Source: JASHUC01 sp035523875 (lineage in GTDB: Bacteria; Pseudomonadota; Gammaproteobacteria; Steroidobacterales; Steroidobacteraceae). From it: a DNA stretch of 64,000 bases. Position numbers and translations under genes: made by a program. This document shows, one piece after another, positions 33,757-43,265 of the stretch (position 1 is its first letter; each line of letters opens with the position of its first letter). The notes beneath the pieces are model-generated. The model ran no database searches. It saw nothing but the letters and a program-made list of their open reading frames with translations, and was not told the DNA's origin. The stretch spans positions 149,849 through 213,848 of the forward strand of contig DATKPY010000053.1 in assembly GCA_035523875.1 (NCBI GenBank). Direction: 5' to 3'.

Positions 33757-36336
33757 ATGGCGAGGTCGTGTGTTGAGTCCGGTGGTCGTTCATTGTCTTT
33801 TCTGTCTGCGCCGCGCGCGCGCCGCGCGGCAGGCGTCGGAGGCGCGCTTGCACTGCTCATGAGCGCCACTGCGTTCGCGCAGAACGCACCGGCGCCAGCG
33901 GCGCAGTCCACACCGGCGCCAGGCGGCAATCAGCTGCAGGAGGTCGTGGTCACTGCGCAGTTCACTCAGCAGAGCGTGCAGCAGACCCCGCTCGCCATCA
34001 CCGCGATCAATGCGGAAGGCCTCGCCGAGCGGGGACAGACCAGTCTCGCTCAGATCAACGAGGACGCCCCGAGCGTGCAGTTGGCCCAGGAGGTCGGCGC
34101 CTTCGGACCCTCCATGTCCGCCTACATCCGCGGCATCGGGCAGTCCGACCTCGATCCCGCGCTCGAGCCGGGCGTCGGCATCTACATCGACGATGTGTAC
34201 TTCGGCACGCTCACCGGGTCGCTCATGGACCTGCTCGATCTCGACCGCGTCGAGGTCCTGCGCGGCCCGCAGGGAACACTCGAGGGAATGAACTCCGAGG
34301 GCGGTGCGATCAAGCTCTTCTCGAAGAAACCGGATGCCACCGAGGCTACGACCTTCGACTTACTCGGCGGCAGCCGCAATCACGTCGAGCTGCGGGCGAT
34401 GACCAACTTCGCGATCACGGACAATCTGTTCGTGCGCATCACCGGCGTCGGCAATCACCAGAACGGCTACGTGACGCGGTACGATTTCGGGTGTGCCAAT
34501 CCGAGCTTCACCGCAACCGACATCAACGGTGTCACGGGCACCTACTCGGTGACGCCCGGGTTCACCGGCCAGGGTAACTGCGTGCTCGGTCAGGAGGGGG
34601 GCCTCGGCTATGCCGGCGGCCGGGTCTCGGTGCGTTTCGTCCCGAACGATAACCTGGAATTCAACTGGATCTCCGATCTCACGAACACCAATCAGGAGGC
34701 CCCGGCCGAGACCCTCGGATACGCAGGTCCCGGTCCGCTCGCCCTGCCCACGGCCAACCCGTCTGCGGCCGCGGTGTTCTCGCCGGCGCTCGCGATCCCG
34801 ACGACGAACGGACATCTGCTGCCGTACGACTCGGCCTACGTGCCGGCGATGATCCCCTCGAACTTCTATGCCACCTACGCCAACTTCTGCCTGCCCGCGG
34901 TGACGAACCCGGTCACGATTCCGGGTCTCGGGTCAAGCGCCAACAACCCGGCCTTCTGCGTCTCGCCGCAGCAAACCATCCAGAACTGGGGTACGGAGCT
35001 CACGACGGACTGGAAGATCGCCGACAACCTCTCGCTCAAGAACATCCTCTCGCAGCGCGGTTACAGTGCGAGCTGGGTGCATGACAACGACGAATCGATC
35101 TGGCCGATGGATCTCGGCGCCGAGTCGATGGGTCATCATCAGTTCAGCGAGGAGCTGCGCTTCTCCGGCAACTGGGGAACGCTCATGGACTACACCCTCG
35201 GCGGCTTCTACTTCCACGAGCAGACGGTGTACTACGGGCATGAGGATCTCTGGTACGCAATTCCGACCTTCCCGGGAATCTTCAACTTCTTCCAGGACGA
35301 TCCCGTCGATGCCCACGACCGGGCCGGGTTCCTTCATACGACCTGGCATCTGATGCCGAAGCTCGATTTCATCCTGGGTGCCCGCTACACCAGTCAGGAC
35401 AAGATCTACCATTACGTCCGCCTGAATCCCGAAGGCACCACCGGCGGCTCGGCGACGCTGGTGAGCTCGCTCAACGGTACTTCATCGACTTACTCGGCAG
35501 ACCGCAGGGACTGGCGTGCGGACCTCGACTATCACATCAGCGACCACTTCATGGCGTACACGCAGTACTCCACGGGGTTCAAGGGCGGCGGCGTGGATCC
35601 GCGTCCGTTCTACGTGGCGCAGTCGATCGAGTTCCGTCCGGAAACCCTCTCCACGTTCGAGGCCGGAGTGAAGAGCGACTGGTTCGACAACCACCTGCGC
35701 GTCAACCTCGATGGCTACTTCTCCCAGTACCGCGACATTCAGCTCACCCTGGCCAATTGCAGCGAGGTTCCTCAGATCCTGGCCGCATCCGAGGCCGCCG
35801 GCTTCAACTTCGGGTCTCCGTGCGCTCTCCCGTACAACGCGGGCGACGGTCATCAGAAGGGTGTGGAGTTCGAGTCCGAGCTGCGCTTCGGCGGCTTTCA
35901 GGCCGACATGAACACGAGCTGGCTGCAGTTCAACTACGTGAGCGTGAACACGGCGGACACCGGCGTGACCCAGAACATGGTGACCCCCTGGACGCCGAAG
36001 TGGTCGGGCGGCGGCGGTATTCAGTACACGGTGCCGGTTGCGGTGGCCATGGGCGCGGTCACGGGGCGTCTCGATGCCACGACCCGCAGCAACATCTACA
36101 CCGCCGCGGTCAACGATCCCTACAACCGCCTCGGCGGATATACGACCTACAACGCGCACCTGAGCTGGCAGTCGAGCAAGGCGGACTGGCAGGTCATCCT
36201 CCAGGCGCTCAATCTGACGGGCAAGCGATACTACCTGAACAACTTCGATCTGGTGGAGGCCGGACAGGGCACCGAGGGACTCGCTCCGGCACCGCCGCTC
36301 GAGCTCGATCTGGAAGTCAAGCACAGCATGCCGTGA
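33757..36336 (+). CDS. TonB-dependent outer-membrane receptor
   Basis: The 859-residue protein has a long signal peptide ending near AFAQN, a TonB-box-like NQLQEVVVTAQ, and a plug domain with IRGIGQSDLDPALEPGVGIYIDDVYFG and VEVLRGPQGTLEGMNSEGGAI (residues about 120-190). A large beta-barrel follows. It is of the FecA-like group common in oligotrophic proteobacteria that import aromatics and other small molecules. It lies between two aromatic operons, so its ligand is probably an aromatic compound (inference). The last residues (VKHSMP) lack the usual terminal Phe. Confidence 0.93.
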   Translation: MARSCVESGGRSLSFLSAPRARRAAGVGGALALLMSATAFAQNAPAPAAQSTPAPGGNQLQEVVVTAQFTQQSVQQTPLAITAINAEGLAERGQTSLAQINEDAPSVQLAQEVGAFGPSMSAYIRGIGQSDLDPALEPGVGIYIDDVYFGTLTGSLMDLLDLDRVEVLRGPQGTLEGMNSEGGAIKLFSKKPDATEATTFDLLGGSRNHVELRAMTNFAITDNLFVRITGVGNHQNGYVTRYDFGCANPSFTATDINGVTGTYSVTPGFTGQGNCVLGQEGGLGYAGGRVSVRFVPNDNLEFNWISDLTNTNQEAPAETLGYAGPGPLALPTANPSAAAVFSPALAIPTTNGHLLPYDSAYVPAMIPSNFYATYANFCLPAVTNPVTIPGLGSSANNPAFCVSPQQTIQNWGTELTTDWKIADNLSLKNILSQRGYSASWVHDNDESIWPMDLGAESMGHHQFSEELRFSGNWGTLMDYTLGGFYFHEQTVYYGHEDLWYAIPTFPGIFNFFQDDPVDAHDRAGFLHTTWHLMPKLDFILGARYTSQDKIYHYVRLNPEGTTGGSATLVSSLNGTSSTYSADRRDWRADLDYHISDHFMAYTQYSTGFKGGGVDPRPFYVAQSIEFRPETLSTFEAGVKSDWFDNHLRVNLDGYFSQYRDIQLTLANCSEVPQILAASEAAGFNFGSPCALPYNAGDGHQKGVEFESELRFGGFQADMNTSWLQFNYVSVNTADTGVTQNMVTPWTPKWSGGGGIQYTVPVAVAMGAVTGRLDATTRSNIYTAAVNDPYNRLGGYTTYNAHLSWQSSKADWQVILQALNLTGKRYYLNNFDLVEAGQGTEGLAPAPPLELDLEVKHSMP

Positions 36337-36347
36337 GCACGGATCGT

Positions 36348-36374
36348 GCGCCGCCCCGCACACCGGGGCGGCGC
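36348..36374. terminator. Perfect 11-bp stem-loop between convergent genes
   Basis: GCGCCGCCCCG and CGGGGCGGCGC flank a CACAC loop, 12 nt after the receptor stop and 14 nt before the end of the convergent acyl-CoA ligase gene. No T-run follows on either strand, so it may act as a bidirectional barrier or need Rho. Confidence 0.6.
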
Positions 36375-36387
36375 GCGGCCGAGCGCC

Positions 36388-38208
36388 TCAGGGGCGCCGT
36401 CGCGCGCGGCACACGTGCGCGCTCGGCGGCTCGCGGTAGAGCTCCTCGACCAGCGCCGCTCGTCGCGCGACGACCGCGCGTTGATTGATGGATCCCTTGT
36501 CGGTCAACTCCCCGGCCGCGAGGCTCGGCGGCTCCTCCATGAGCAGTGCGCGCGCGATGTACGTCGAAGAGCCGGTGCTCAGCGCCGCGAGCCGATCGAG
36601 CGCGCCCTGCAAGCGCGCGCGCACCGCCTCCGCATCCGTCGCGCCCAGGGCTCGACACGCCGCGACGTCGGCAAATACGAGCGCCCCCACCTCATCGCGG
36701 CCCTCGCCGGCGATCACTACGTCCTGAACGACCGGATGGGCCTCGGCGAGCAGCCGTGCGCGCAGCGCGGTCGTGCCGACCCAGGTACCGGTGGAGAGCT
36801 TGAAGTCCTCGGCGAGCCGCCCGTCGAAAGCGAGCCCGCGCACGTGATCCGCGGGATCGACCCACGAGAGCGCATCGCCGGTCGAGAGGAATCCCTCCGC
36901 GTCGAACGCGGCGCGGGTGCGCACCTCCTCGCGCCAGTAGCCGGGGGTGACGTTCGGCCCGCGGATGCGCGCTTCGAGTTTCCCACCGTGCGGAACCAGC
37001 TTGAGCTCGACTCCGGGCACGGGCAGTCCGGCGAGGCCTGAGCGCTCCGCGTTCCAGTTGGCGCAGAGCGCGAACGGAGCGGTCTCGGTGGCGCCGTATC
37101 CGCAGATCATCGGAATGCGCTCGCCACAGGTGGCCGCCGCGATCTCGTCGAGCTCTGCGACCACGGCATCGGCGAGCGGGGCGCCGGAGTAATAGAACAT
37201 GCGCACCCGCGAGAAGAAGCGCTCGCGGAACGTGCGATCGCTCTTCAGGTGCGGGATGAGCTCCGCGTATCCCCTTGGGACCGTGAAGTAGAGCGTCGGG
37301 GGAATCTCGCGCAAGTTTCGCACCGTCGCACCGATTTGCTCGGGGAGCGGCCGGCCCGCATCGATATAGAGCGTCCCGGCGTGATAAAGCGTGAGCCCGA
37401 GGATCTGATTGCCCCCGGAGGTGTGATGCCACGGCAGCCAATCGACGAGCACCGGCGGCTCGGCGGCGACGAGGGGCAGTGCTTCGCAGAACATCTGCTG
37501 ATTGCAGCAGAGCATGCGCTCGGTATTGATGACGCCTTTCGGCACGCCCGTGGACCCCGATGTGAATAGCACCTTCGCGACGGTCTCACCGTGCACGCGC
37601 GCGCTCGCCGCTTCCACCTCCGAGAGGTTCCGCTCGCAAAGGAGCTCCGCGAACGCGGTCGTCGCTCGGCCGGCGACCGGTGCCTGCGCGACCACGATCT
37701 CGGCATCGGGGTCCACCGCCCGAAGAAGCGCCCGCTCGAAGGTGACCCCGTGCTGCGCAAAGACGAGCCCGGGGGTCATGAGCGCGAGCACGTGCCGCAG
37801 CCGCGCCAGGTCTTCCGCGGCGAGCGAGTAGGCGGGCGAGACGGGTGCGAACGGGATGCCGACGTGCATCGCCGCGAGCGCGAGCAGCGCGTGCTCGATG
37901 CTGCCCGCCGAGAGAATCACGAGCGGCCGCTCTGCGGAAAGCCCGCGGTCGAGCAGCGCGGCGGCGATGCACCGCACGTCTGCGAGCGCTTGGGCATAGG
38001 TGAGCCTGCGCCAGCCCTCCTCCCTCTCGCGTACGGCGAGGAACACTCGATCGGGATAGCGCTGCGCGGCCTCGATGAGCCGATCGGTGAGCTTGACCGG
38101 ATAGTGCCCGAGCGCGCTGCGCGAGCGCACCAGCACCGCGCCGTCGCCGCGCCGCTCGACCTCTACCTCGCGCGGACCGAACTCGACGGCGCGATGACGC
38201 TCACCCAT
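36388..38208 (-). CDS. AMP-forming acyl-CoA ligase, feruloyl-CoA synthase-like
   Basis: The 606-residue protein has the P-loop FTSGSTGVPKG, the adenine-binding GYGATETAP, and the hinge aspartate region STGDALSWVDP. FDGRLAEDFKLSTGTWVGTTALR is a pattern I associate with feruloyl-CoA synthases. It would activate hydroxycinnamic or related aromatic acids with ATP and CoA. It follows the glycyl-tRNA synthetase gene by 5 nt, so they share a transcript. No enoyl-CoA hydratase (ech) partner is present in the window. Confidence 0.87.
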   Translation of the reverse strand: MGERHRAVEFGPREVEVERRGDGAVLVRSRSALGHYPVKLTDRLIEAAQRYPDRVFLAVREREEGWRRLTYAQALADVRCIAAALLDRGLSAERPLVILSAGSIEHALLALAAMHVGIPFAPVSPAYSLAAEDLARLRHVLALMTPGLVFAQHGVTFERALLRAVDPDAEIVVAQAPVAGRATTAFAELLCERNLSEVEAASARVHGETVAKVLFTSGSTGVPKGVINTERMLCCNQQMFCEALPLVAAEPPVLVDWLPWHHTSGGNQILGLTLYHAGTLYIDAGRPLPEQIGATVRNLREIPPTLYFTVPRGYAELIPHLKSDRTFRERFFSRVRMFYYSGAPLADAVVAELDEIAAATCGERIPMICGYGATETAPFALCANWNAERSGLAGLPVPGVELKLVPHGGKLEARIRGPNVTPGYWREEVRTRAAFDAEGFLSTGDALSWVDPADHVRGLAFDGRLAEDFKLSTGTWVGTTALRARLLAEAHPVVQDVVIAGEGRDEVGALVFADVAACRALGATDAEAVRARLQGALDRLAALSTGSSTYIARALLMEEPPSLAAGELTDKGSINQRAVVARRAALVEELYREPPSAHVCRARRRP

Positions 38209-38213
38209 GGGGC

Positions 38214-39761
38214 TCAAGGACCCAGCCGCTCCTCGAGGTAGCGTGCGGCCGCATCGAGCGCGATGCGCTCCTGCCGGGCCGTATTTCGGTCGCGGACGGT
38301 CACCGTGTGATCCGTGAGGCTCTGCCCGTCGACGGTGAAGCAGTAGGGACAGCCCGCCTCGTCCATGCGGGCGTAGCGCTTGCCGATCGCCTGCTTCACG
38401 TCGTGCTCGATGAGTCCGCGTCGCCAGAACCGCGCACGCAGTTCCGTGTACAGCCGCTCGCTCACCTCGGGCAGTCCCTCCTTGTTGACGAGCGGAAAGA
38501 CCGCGGCCTTGATGGGGGCGAGGCGCGGCGAGAGCAGCAGCAGCTCCGGGCTTGCGCGCGCGGGATCCTCGCGGTACGCCTCGCAGAGCACCGCGAGCAC
38601 TCCGCGGTCGAGCCCCGCCGAGGGCTCGATCACGTGTGGCAGGTACTTCTCGCCCCTGCGCGAGCCATTCGGAAGCTCCTCGCCACGCTCGGGGTCGAAG
38701 TACTCGAGCGATGTGCGGGCGTGCTTCTGGTGCTGCGCGAGATCGAAATTCGAGCGATGCGCGACGCCCTCCAGCTCGCCGAAGCCGGGCGCCGTGAACG
38801 GGAAGCGGTACTCCACGTCGCTCGTGCCGGCACCCTCGCGCGCGTAGTGCGCGAGCTCGCCCGGCTCGTGCTCGCGCAGCTGCAGGTTCTCCCCGGCGAG
38901 CCCGAGCCCTTGCCACCAGCGCATGCGCTCGGCGCGCCAGAACGCATACCAATCGCGCGCCTCCTCGGGATGGCAGAAGAACTCGATCTCCATTTGCTCG
39001 AACTCGCGGCTGCGGAACGTGAAGTTGCGCGGCGTGACCTCGTTGCGGAACGCCTTGCCGACCTGTGCGATGCCGAAGGGCACCTTCACGCGGGTCGTGT
39101 CGATGACGTTCTTGAACTGGACGAAGATGCCCTGCGCGGTCTCGGGTCTCAAGTAGGCGAGATCGTCCTCGGTCGCCGTGGCTCCGATGTAGGTCTTGAA
39201 CATGAGGTTGAACGCGCGCGGCTCGGTCAACGTGCCGGGCTTGTCCGCATCCGGACCCACCACGCGCCGCCACTCGGCCTGAGGAAGCCGCGCGAGCGCC
39301 ATCGTCGTGACCTCCCCGAGAGCCTTCTCGGCGCGCTTGCGCTGCTTCGCCTCGCTCGGCGTGTCCGGCATGAACGCAAAGAGCGCTCGGGTCGACTCCT
39401 CGGGCGCGGTTGCCTCCGACGGGACATACACCATCAGATGATCGTAGCGGTAGCGCTGCTTGGTCTCGCGGCAGTCCACCATCGGATCGCTGAATCCCGC
39501 GACGTGTCCGCTCGCCTCCCAGACGCGCGGATGCTGGATGATCGTCGTGTCGAGCGGCACCATCCGCACCGGCTCCCCGTTCGGTCCCGGGCGGCCCCCG
39601 CAGGGGTTGAGCACGGTGTCCTCCCACCAGGCATCGCGCAGATTCTTCTTGAGCTGCGCGCCCAACGGACCGTAATCCCAGAAGCCGTTGATGCCGCCGT
39701 AGATCTCGGAGGCCGGATAGATGAAGCCGCGGCGCTTGGCGAGCGCCATGATCTTGTCCAT
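38214..39761 (-). CDS. glyS: Glycyl-tRNA synthetase, homodimeric (alpha2) type
   Basis: The protein has about 515 residues from the ATG at 39761. A TTG at 39785 with GAGAGG upstream would add eight residues. It begins ALAKRRGFIYPASEIYGG. Class II motif 2 is in GKAFRNEVTPRNFTFRSREFEQME, described by residues about 190-215, and motif 3 in PHVIEPSAGLDRGVLAVL. A C-terminal anticodon-binding domain is intact (APIKAAVFPLVNKE). This is the single-chain GlyRS of Gram-positives, archaea and eukaryotes; most gammaproteobacteria use the unrelated alpha2beta2 glyQ/glyS enzyme. Its place between two aromatic acyl-CoA ligases in one operon is odd. Confidence 0.92.
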   Translation of the reverse strand: MDKIMALAKRRGFIYPASEIYGGINGFWDYGPLGAQLKKNLRDAWWEDTVLNPCGGRPGPNGEPVRMVPLDTTIIQHPRVWEASGHVAGFSDPMVDCRETKQRYRYDHLMVYVPSEATAPEESTRALFAFMPDTPSEAKQRKRAEKALGEVTTMALARLPQAEWRRVVGPDADKPGTLTEPRAFNLMFKTYIGATATEDDLAYLRPETAQGIFVQFKNVIDTTRVKVPFGIAQVGKAFRNEVTPRNFTFRSREFEQMEIEFFCHPEEARDWYAFWRAERMRWWQGLGLAGENLQLREHEPGELAHYAREGAGTSDVEYRFPFTAPGFGELEGVAHRSNFDLAQHQKHARTSLEYFDPERGEELPNGSRRGEKYLPHVIEPSAGLDRGVLAVLCEAYREDPARASPELLLLSPRLAPIKAAVFPLVNKEGLPEVSERLYTELRARFWRRGLIEHDVKQAIGKRYARMDEAGCPYCFTVDGQSLTDHTVTVRDRNTARQERIALDAAARYLEERLGP

Positions 39762-39822
39762 CGGTTTGCGAGCGACGATTGTCAACCTGGTCGTACCTCT
39801 CGAGGTGCGCGAGCCGGGCGCG

Positions 39823-41466
39823 CTATTGTGCCTTCTCGGCGTCGAAGGCGCGCGGCAGCAAGGTCGCATCGCGACGGAGCAGGTGCTTGGCGACGCGATG
39901 TGAGGGAGTGTGGGGAAGCGTTTCGGCGAAGGCGATGAAGCGCGGTACCTTCATCGGCGCGAGCCGCTCGCGGCACCACGCGTGAAGGTCCGGGGCGTTG
40001 ACCTGAGCGCCGGGCCGCGGCACGACCGCGACCAGGATCTCCTCCTCGCCGAGCTCGGAGGGTACGCCGATCGCCGCGGCCTCGAGCACCTCGGGATGGT
40101 CGCCGATGATCCGGTCGAGCTCGGCGCCCGAGATGTTCTCGCCGCGGCGGCGGATGATGTCCTTCTTGCGGGCGACGAAATAGAAATAACCGTCCGCATC
40201 GCACCGCACGAGATCTCCGGTCAGAAACCAGCCGTCGCGGAAGGCCGCCGCGGTCTGCTCGGGATCGTCGAGGTACTCTTTGAACATCATCGGGGTGCGC
40301 ACGACGAGCTCGCCCGCCGAGCCGACCGGTACGTCGTGGCCCTGCTCGTCGACCACGCGCAGATCCGAGAACTTGCCGGGCAGGCTCGGATGCACGGCCG
40401 GCAGACCGATGCTGCCCGGCTTGCGAGTTCCGAGGAACGGATTGCAGCAGGCGCCGGGAATCTCGCTCATGCCATAGCCCTCGATCAGGTCCGGCACGTG
40501 GAATTCCTCCCGGAACACACGATCCATGCGCTCGCTGATCGGCCCGCCGTAGAGCTTGCTGATGCGATGGCGCGGATCGAACTCCGCGCGCGCCCGATTG
40601 ATCAGGATGTTGCCGACAGCGGCGAGAAAGTTGAACTCCGTGGCGCCGGATTCGGCTGCCAGGCCCCAGAACTGCGAGGCGCTGAAGCGCGGAGCGGTGA
40701 TCAGCGTGCCCCCGCAGGCGATTGCGCCGCCAAAGGAGTAGAAGAGCGCGTTGATATGAAAGAACGGCATGACGGTGAGCAGCCGCTCGGTGGGCTGCAG
40801 ATGCATGCGGGCGACGAAGCCCTCGGCCGCGAGGATGTAGGTGCGATGCGTATGGACGACGCCCTTTGGGAAGCCCGTGGTCCCGGAGGTATAGATGACC
40901 ACGACGGGATCATCCGGGGAGATCGCGGCGGCCGCGCCAGCCGGCCCGGCCGCGCCGAGCGTCCGCAGGCGCTCGAGCACGCCGTGCGCATCGGGCTCTT
41001 CCGCGCCGAGCTCCTGCATCGAGAGCACCTGCGGCACGGGCGCGAGGCCGCGCGCGACCTCGCGCACCCGCTCGAGATCGCTCGCCTGAGCGACGAGGAG
41101 CGCGGGGCGCGAATGGCCGAGGAGGTATTCCAGCTCGGCGCGCGTCGCTGCCGGATTGAGCGGAATGAAGACCGCACCGATGCGCGCGGCGGCGAGGAAC
41201 AGGATCAGCGATACGTCGCAGTTGAGCGAAACGAGCGCGATCCGGGCCGCGCGCCCGAGCCCACGCGCGGTGAGCGTGGCAGCGAGCAGCGTGCTCGCCT
41301 CCTCGAGCTGCCGGTAGCTCCATGCGCGCTCATCGACCTCGAGCACGATGCGCTCGGGCTGCACGGCGGTGCGCGCGCCGAGGAAGGAGCCGATCGTGCC
41401 CATGTGCTCGGGAAAGCGGGCGATCACCTCCGCCGGCTCGAGCGGCGCGCTCGACTGATCCGTCAC
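39823..41466 (-). CDS. AMP-dependent acyl-CoA ligase, CaiC-like
   Basis: The 547-residue protein has YTSGTTGFPKG, the GYGMSE motif, TGDLVRCDADGYFYFVARKKD and the C-terminal lysine region HRVAKHLL. It would activate a carboxylic acid as its CoA ester. Its start overlaps the stop of the intradiol dioxygenase gene upstream (ATGA), so the two are coupled. The substrate is probably an aromatic or ring-derived acid, by context. Confidence 0.88.
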   Translation of the reverse strand: MTDQSSAPLEPAEVIARFPEHMGTIGSFLGARTAVQPERIVLEVDERAWSYRQLEEASTLLAATLTARGLGRAARIALVSLNCDVSLILFLAAARIGAVFIPLNPAATRAELEYLLGHSRPALLVAQASDLERVREVARGLAPVPQVLSMQELGAEEPDAHGVLERLRTLGAAGPAGAAAAISPDDPVVVIYTSGTTGFPKGVVHTHRTYILAAEGFVARMHLQPTERLLTVMPFFHINALFYSFGGAIACGGTLITAPRFSASQFWGLAAESGATEFNFLAAVGNILINRARAEFDPRHRISKLYGGPISERMDRVFREEFHVPDLIEGYGMSEIPGACCNPFLGTRKPGSIGLPAVHPSLPGKFSDLRVVDEQGHDVPVGSAGELVVRTPMMFKEYLDDPEQTAAAFRDGWFLTGDLVRCDADGYFYFVARKKDIIRRRGENISGAELDRIIGDHPEVLEAAAIGVPSELGEEEILVAVVPRPGAQVNAPDLHAWCRERLAPMKVPRFIAFAETLPHTPSHRVAKHLLRRDATLLPRAFDAEKAQ

Positions 41467-42341
41467 GGCGTGCGCGCGCTCGAGGCTCCGCGCAGCCGAA
41501 AGTCGAACTCGGCGGTGTAGTACGGCACGGCGAGCGACTCGCCGGTCGGGGCGCGGCCCGGCTGATGGCGCAGGAACGGCACGATGAGCGACTCCTTCGT
41601 GCCGAACACCGCGTCGGAGTCGAGATACGGACTCGCAGCGACGAAGAGGTGCGTGGTCACCGGCTCGTAGCCTCCCGCCGAGACGATCATGTGGATGTGG
41701 CCCGGACGATACGGATGCCGGCCCATCGCCTCGAGCATGCGGCCGACGGGCCCGTCGATCGGCACGGGGTAGAAGCTCGGCCGGATGCTGCGGAACCAGT
41801 AGCGGCCGTCGCGATCGGTGCGGATCTTACCGCGCGCGCGCATCTCCGTCTCACCTGGCAGCTGCATGTCGTAGTTGCCCTCCCCGTCTCCGGACCAGAC
41901 GTCGAGCACAGCGCCAGCGATCGGACGCCCCTCGACATCGAGTACCCTTCCCGAGTAGAACGTCGGCTCGCCCTGCACGCCTTCGGCGAGATTGCTCCCG
42001 AGGGGCCGCTCCGGAGCGCCTTCCCAGTAGTACGGTCCGAGCACCGTGGACTCGAGCGAGCCGCGCATCGGCGGATGATTGAGTGAGATCACGAGGATCG
42101 ACACCCCGAGCGTGTCGGAGAGCAGGATGAACTCCTGGCGCTTGTCGGTGCAGGTCTTGCCCACCGCCGTGAGGAACTGGATCGCAGTCATCCATTCCTG
42201 CTCGGTCAGCCGCACCTCGCGCACGAAATCGTGTAGATGCGTGATGAGCGAGGTCATCACCTGCTTGAAGCGCGGGTCGCGCGCTTCCGCCATCCGGTCG
42301 ATCACGGCCTGAGTAATGCTGCGCTCGTCGAACTGCGACAT
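41463..42341 (-). CDS. Intradiol ring-cleavage dioxygenase, hydroxyquinol/catechol 1,2-dioxygenase-like
   Basis: The 292-residue protein has the N-terminal helical dimerisation domain (ITHLHDFVREVRLTEQEW) and the catalytic barrel. The Fe(III) ligands are Tyr157 (GNYD), Tyr191 (SFYPVP), His215 and His217 (GHIHM). AAGGGGGA precedes the ATG. The N-terminal domain is that of catechol and hydroxyquinol dioxygenases, not of protocatechuate 3,4-dioxygenase. It cleaves the ring between two hydroxyls, giving a muconate or maleylacetate. It is first in the operon with two acyl-CoA ligases and GlyRS. Confidence 0.9.
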   Translation of the reverse strand: MSQFDERSITQAVIDRMAEARDPRFKQVMTSLITHLHDFVREVRLTEQEWMTAIQFLTAVGKTCTDKRQEFILLSDTLGVSILVISLNHPPMRGSLESTVLGPYYWEGAPERPLGSNLAEGVQGEPTFYSGRVLDVEGRPIAGAVLDVWSGDGEGNYDMQLPGETEMRARGKIRTDRDGRYWFRSIRPSFYPVPIDGPVGRMLEAMGRHPYRPGHIHMIVSAGGYEPVTTHLFVAASPYLDSDAVFGTKESLIVPFLRHQPGRAPTGESLAVPYYTAEFDFRLRGASSARTP

Positions 42342-42390
42342 CGTTGTTCCCCCTTCTGGCACGCGCACGAACGGCTCGTACGCGCGCAAA

Positions 42391-43155
42391 TCAGCCCACC
42401 GTGAGCCCGCCGTCGACCACCAGCGTGTGCCCGGTGACGAAGGAGGCTTGCTCCGAGCAAAGCCACACGATCGCGCTCGCAATTTCGGCGGGACTCGCGA
42501 TCCGCCCCATCGGGACGCTCTCCGCGATCGTGCCCACGTCGATGTGGCCCGCGACCATGCGGTGCAGGAGTCCGGTGTCCACCGGCCCCGGAGCCACGGC
42601 ATTCACGCGGATATTCGACCGCGCGAGCTCGAGCGCCGTCGCCCGCGTGAGGCCGACGACCGCGTGTTTGCTCGCAGTATACAGAGCCACGTTCGCGATG
42701 CCCGTCACCCCGGCGCTCGACGCGGTATTGACGATCGCGCCGCCCCCGCGGGCGAGCATGTGCGGAATCTGGTGCTTGAGCCCGTGCCAGATGCCCTTGA
42801 GATTGACGCCGATGATCTGCTCGAAATCCGCATCGCTCGCATCCTGCACGGGGCCGAAGCGCCCTTCCGTGCCCGCGTTGTTCACGGCGGCGTGGATGCG
42901 ACCGAACGTCTCGGTCGCGCGCTCGATGACCGCGCGCACTTCGTCCTCGTGGCGCACGTCTGCCTCGAGAAAGAGCGCACCGGCGCGCGAGCGCCGGCGC
43001 AGCTCCTGTTCGAGGGAGCGCCCCTCCGCGGCGCCGAGTCCGGCAATCGCAACGCACGCGCCAGCCTCCGCGAAGGCGAGCGCCGTCGCCCGGCCGATGC
43101 CCGCCGTCGCACCGATCACGACGGCGGTCTTGCCCGCAAAATCGCTCGCAGCCAT
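42391..43155 (-). CDS. Short-chain dehydrogenase/reductase
   Basis: The 254-residue SDR has TGxxxGIG-type IGATAGIG, NNAG, catalytic Ser in NTASSAG, YTASK and the C-terminal FVTGHTLVVDGG. These are the marks of a classical NAD(P)-dependent oxidoreductase. It is 49 nt upstream of the intradiol dioxygenase and probably heads the same operon. The substrate is unknown. Confidence 0.88.
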   Translation of the reverse strand: MAASDFAGKTAVVIGATAGIGRATALAFAEAGACVAIAGLGAAEGRSLEQELRRRSRAGALFLEADVRHEDEVRAVIERATETFGRIHAAVNNAGTEGRFGPVQDASDADFEQIIGVNLKGIWHGLKHQIPHMLARGGGAIVNTASSAGVTGIANVALYTASKHAVVGLTRATALELARSNIRVNAVAPGPVDTGLLHRMVAGHIDVGTIAESVPMGRIASPAEIASAIVWLCSEQASFVTGHTLVVDGGLTVG

Positions 43156-43265
43156 ATCCCGAGCGACTCTAGTCGCCGGCTCCGCGAGCGGCAAGCAGGC
43201 CGCGGGATGAGATCGCCCGCGGCGGCTGGCATAATCATCTCACCTGTTACTGTCGGGAGCCGCCG

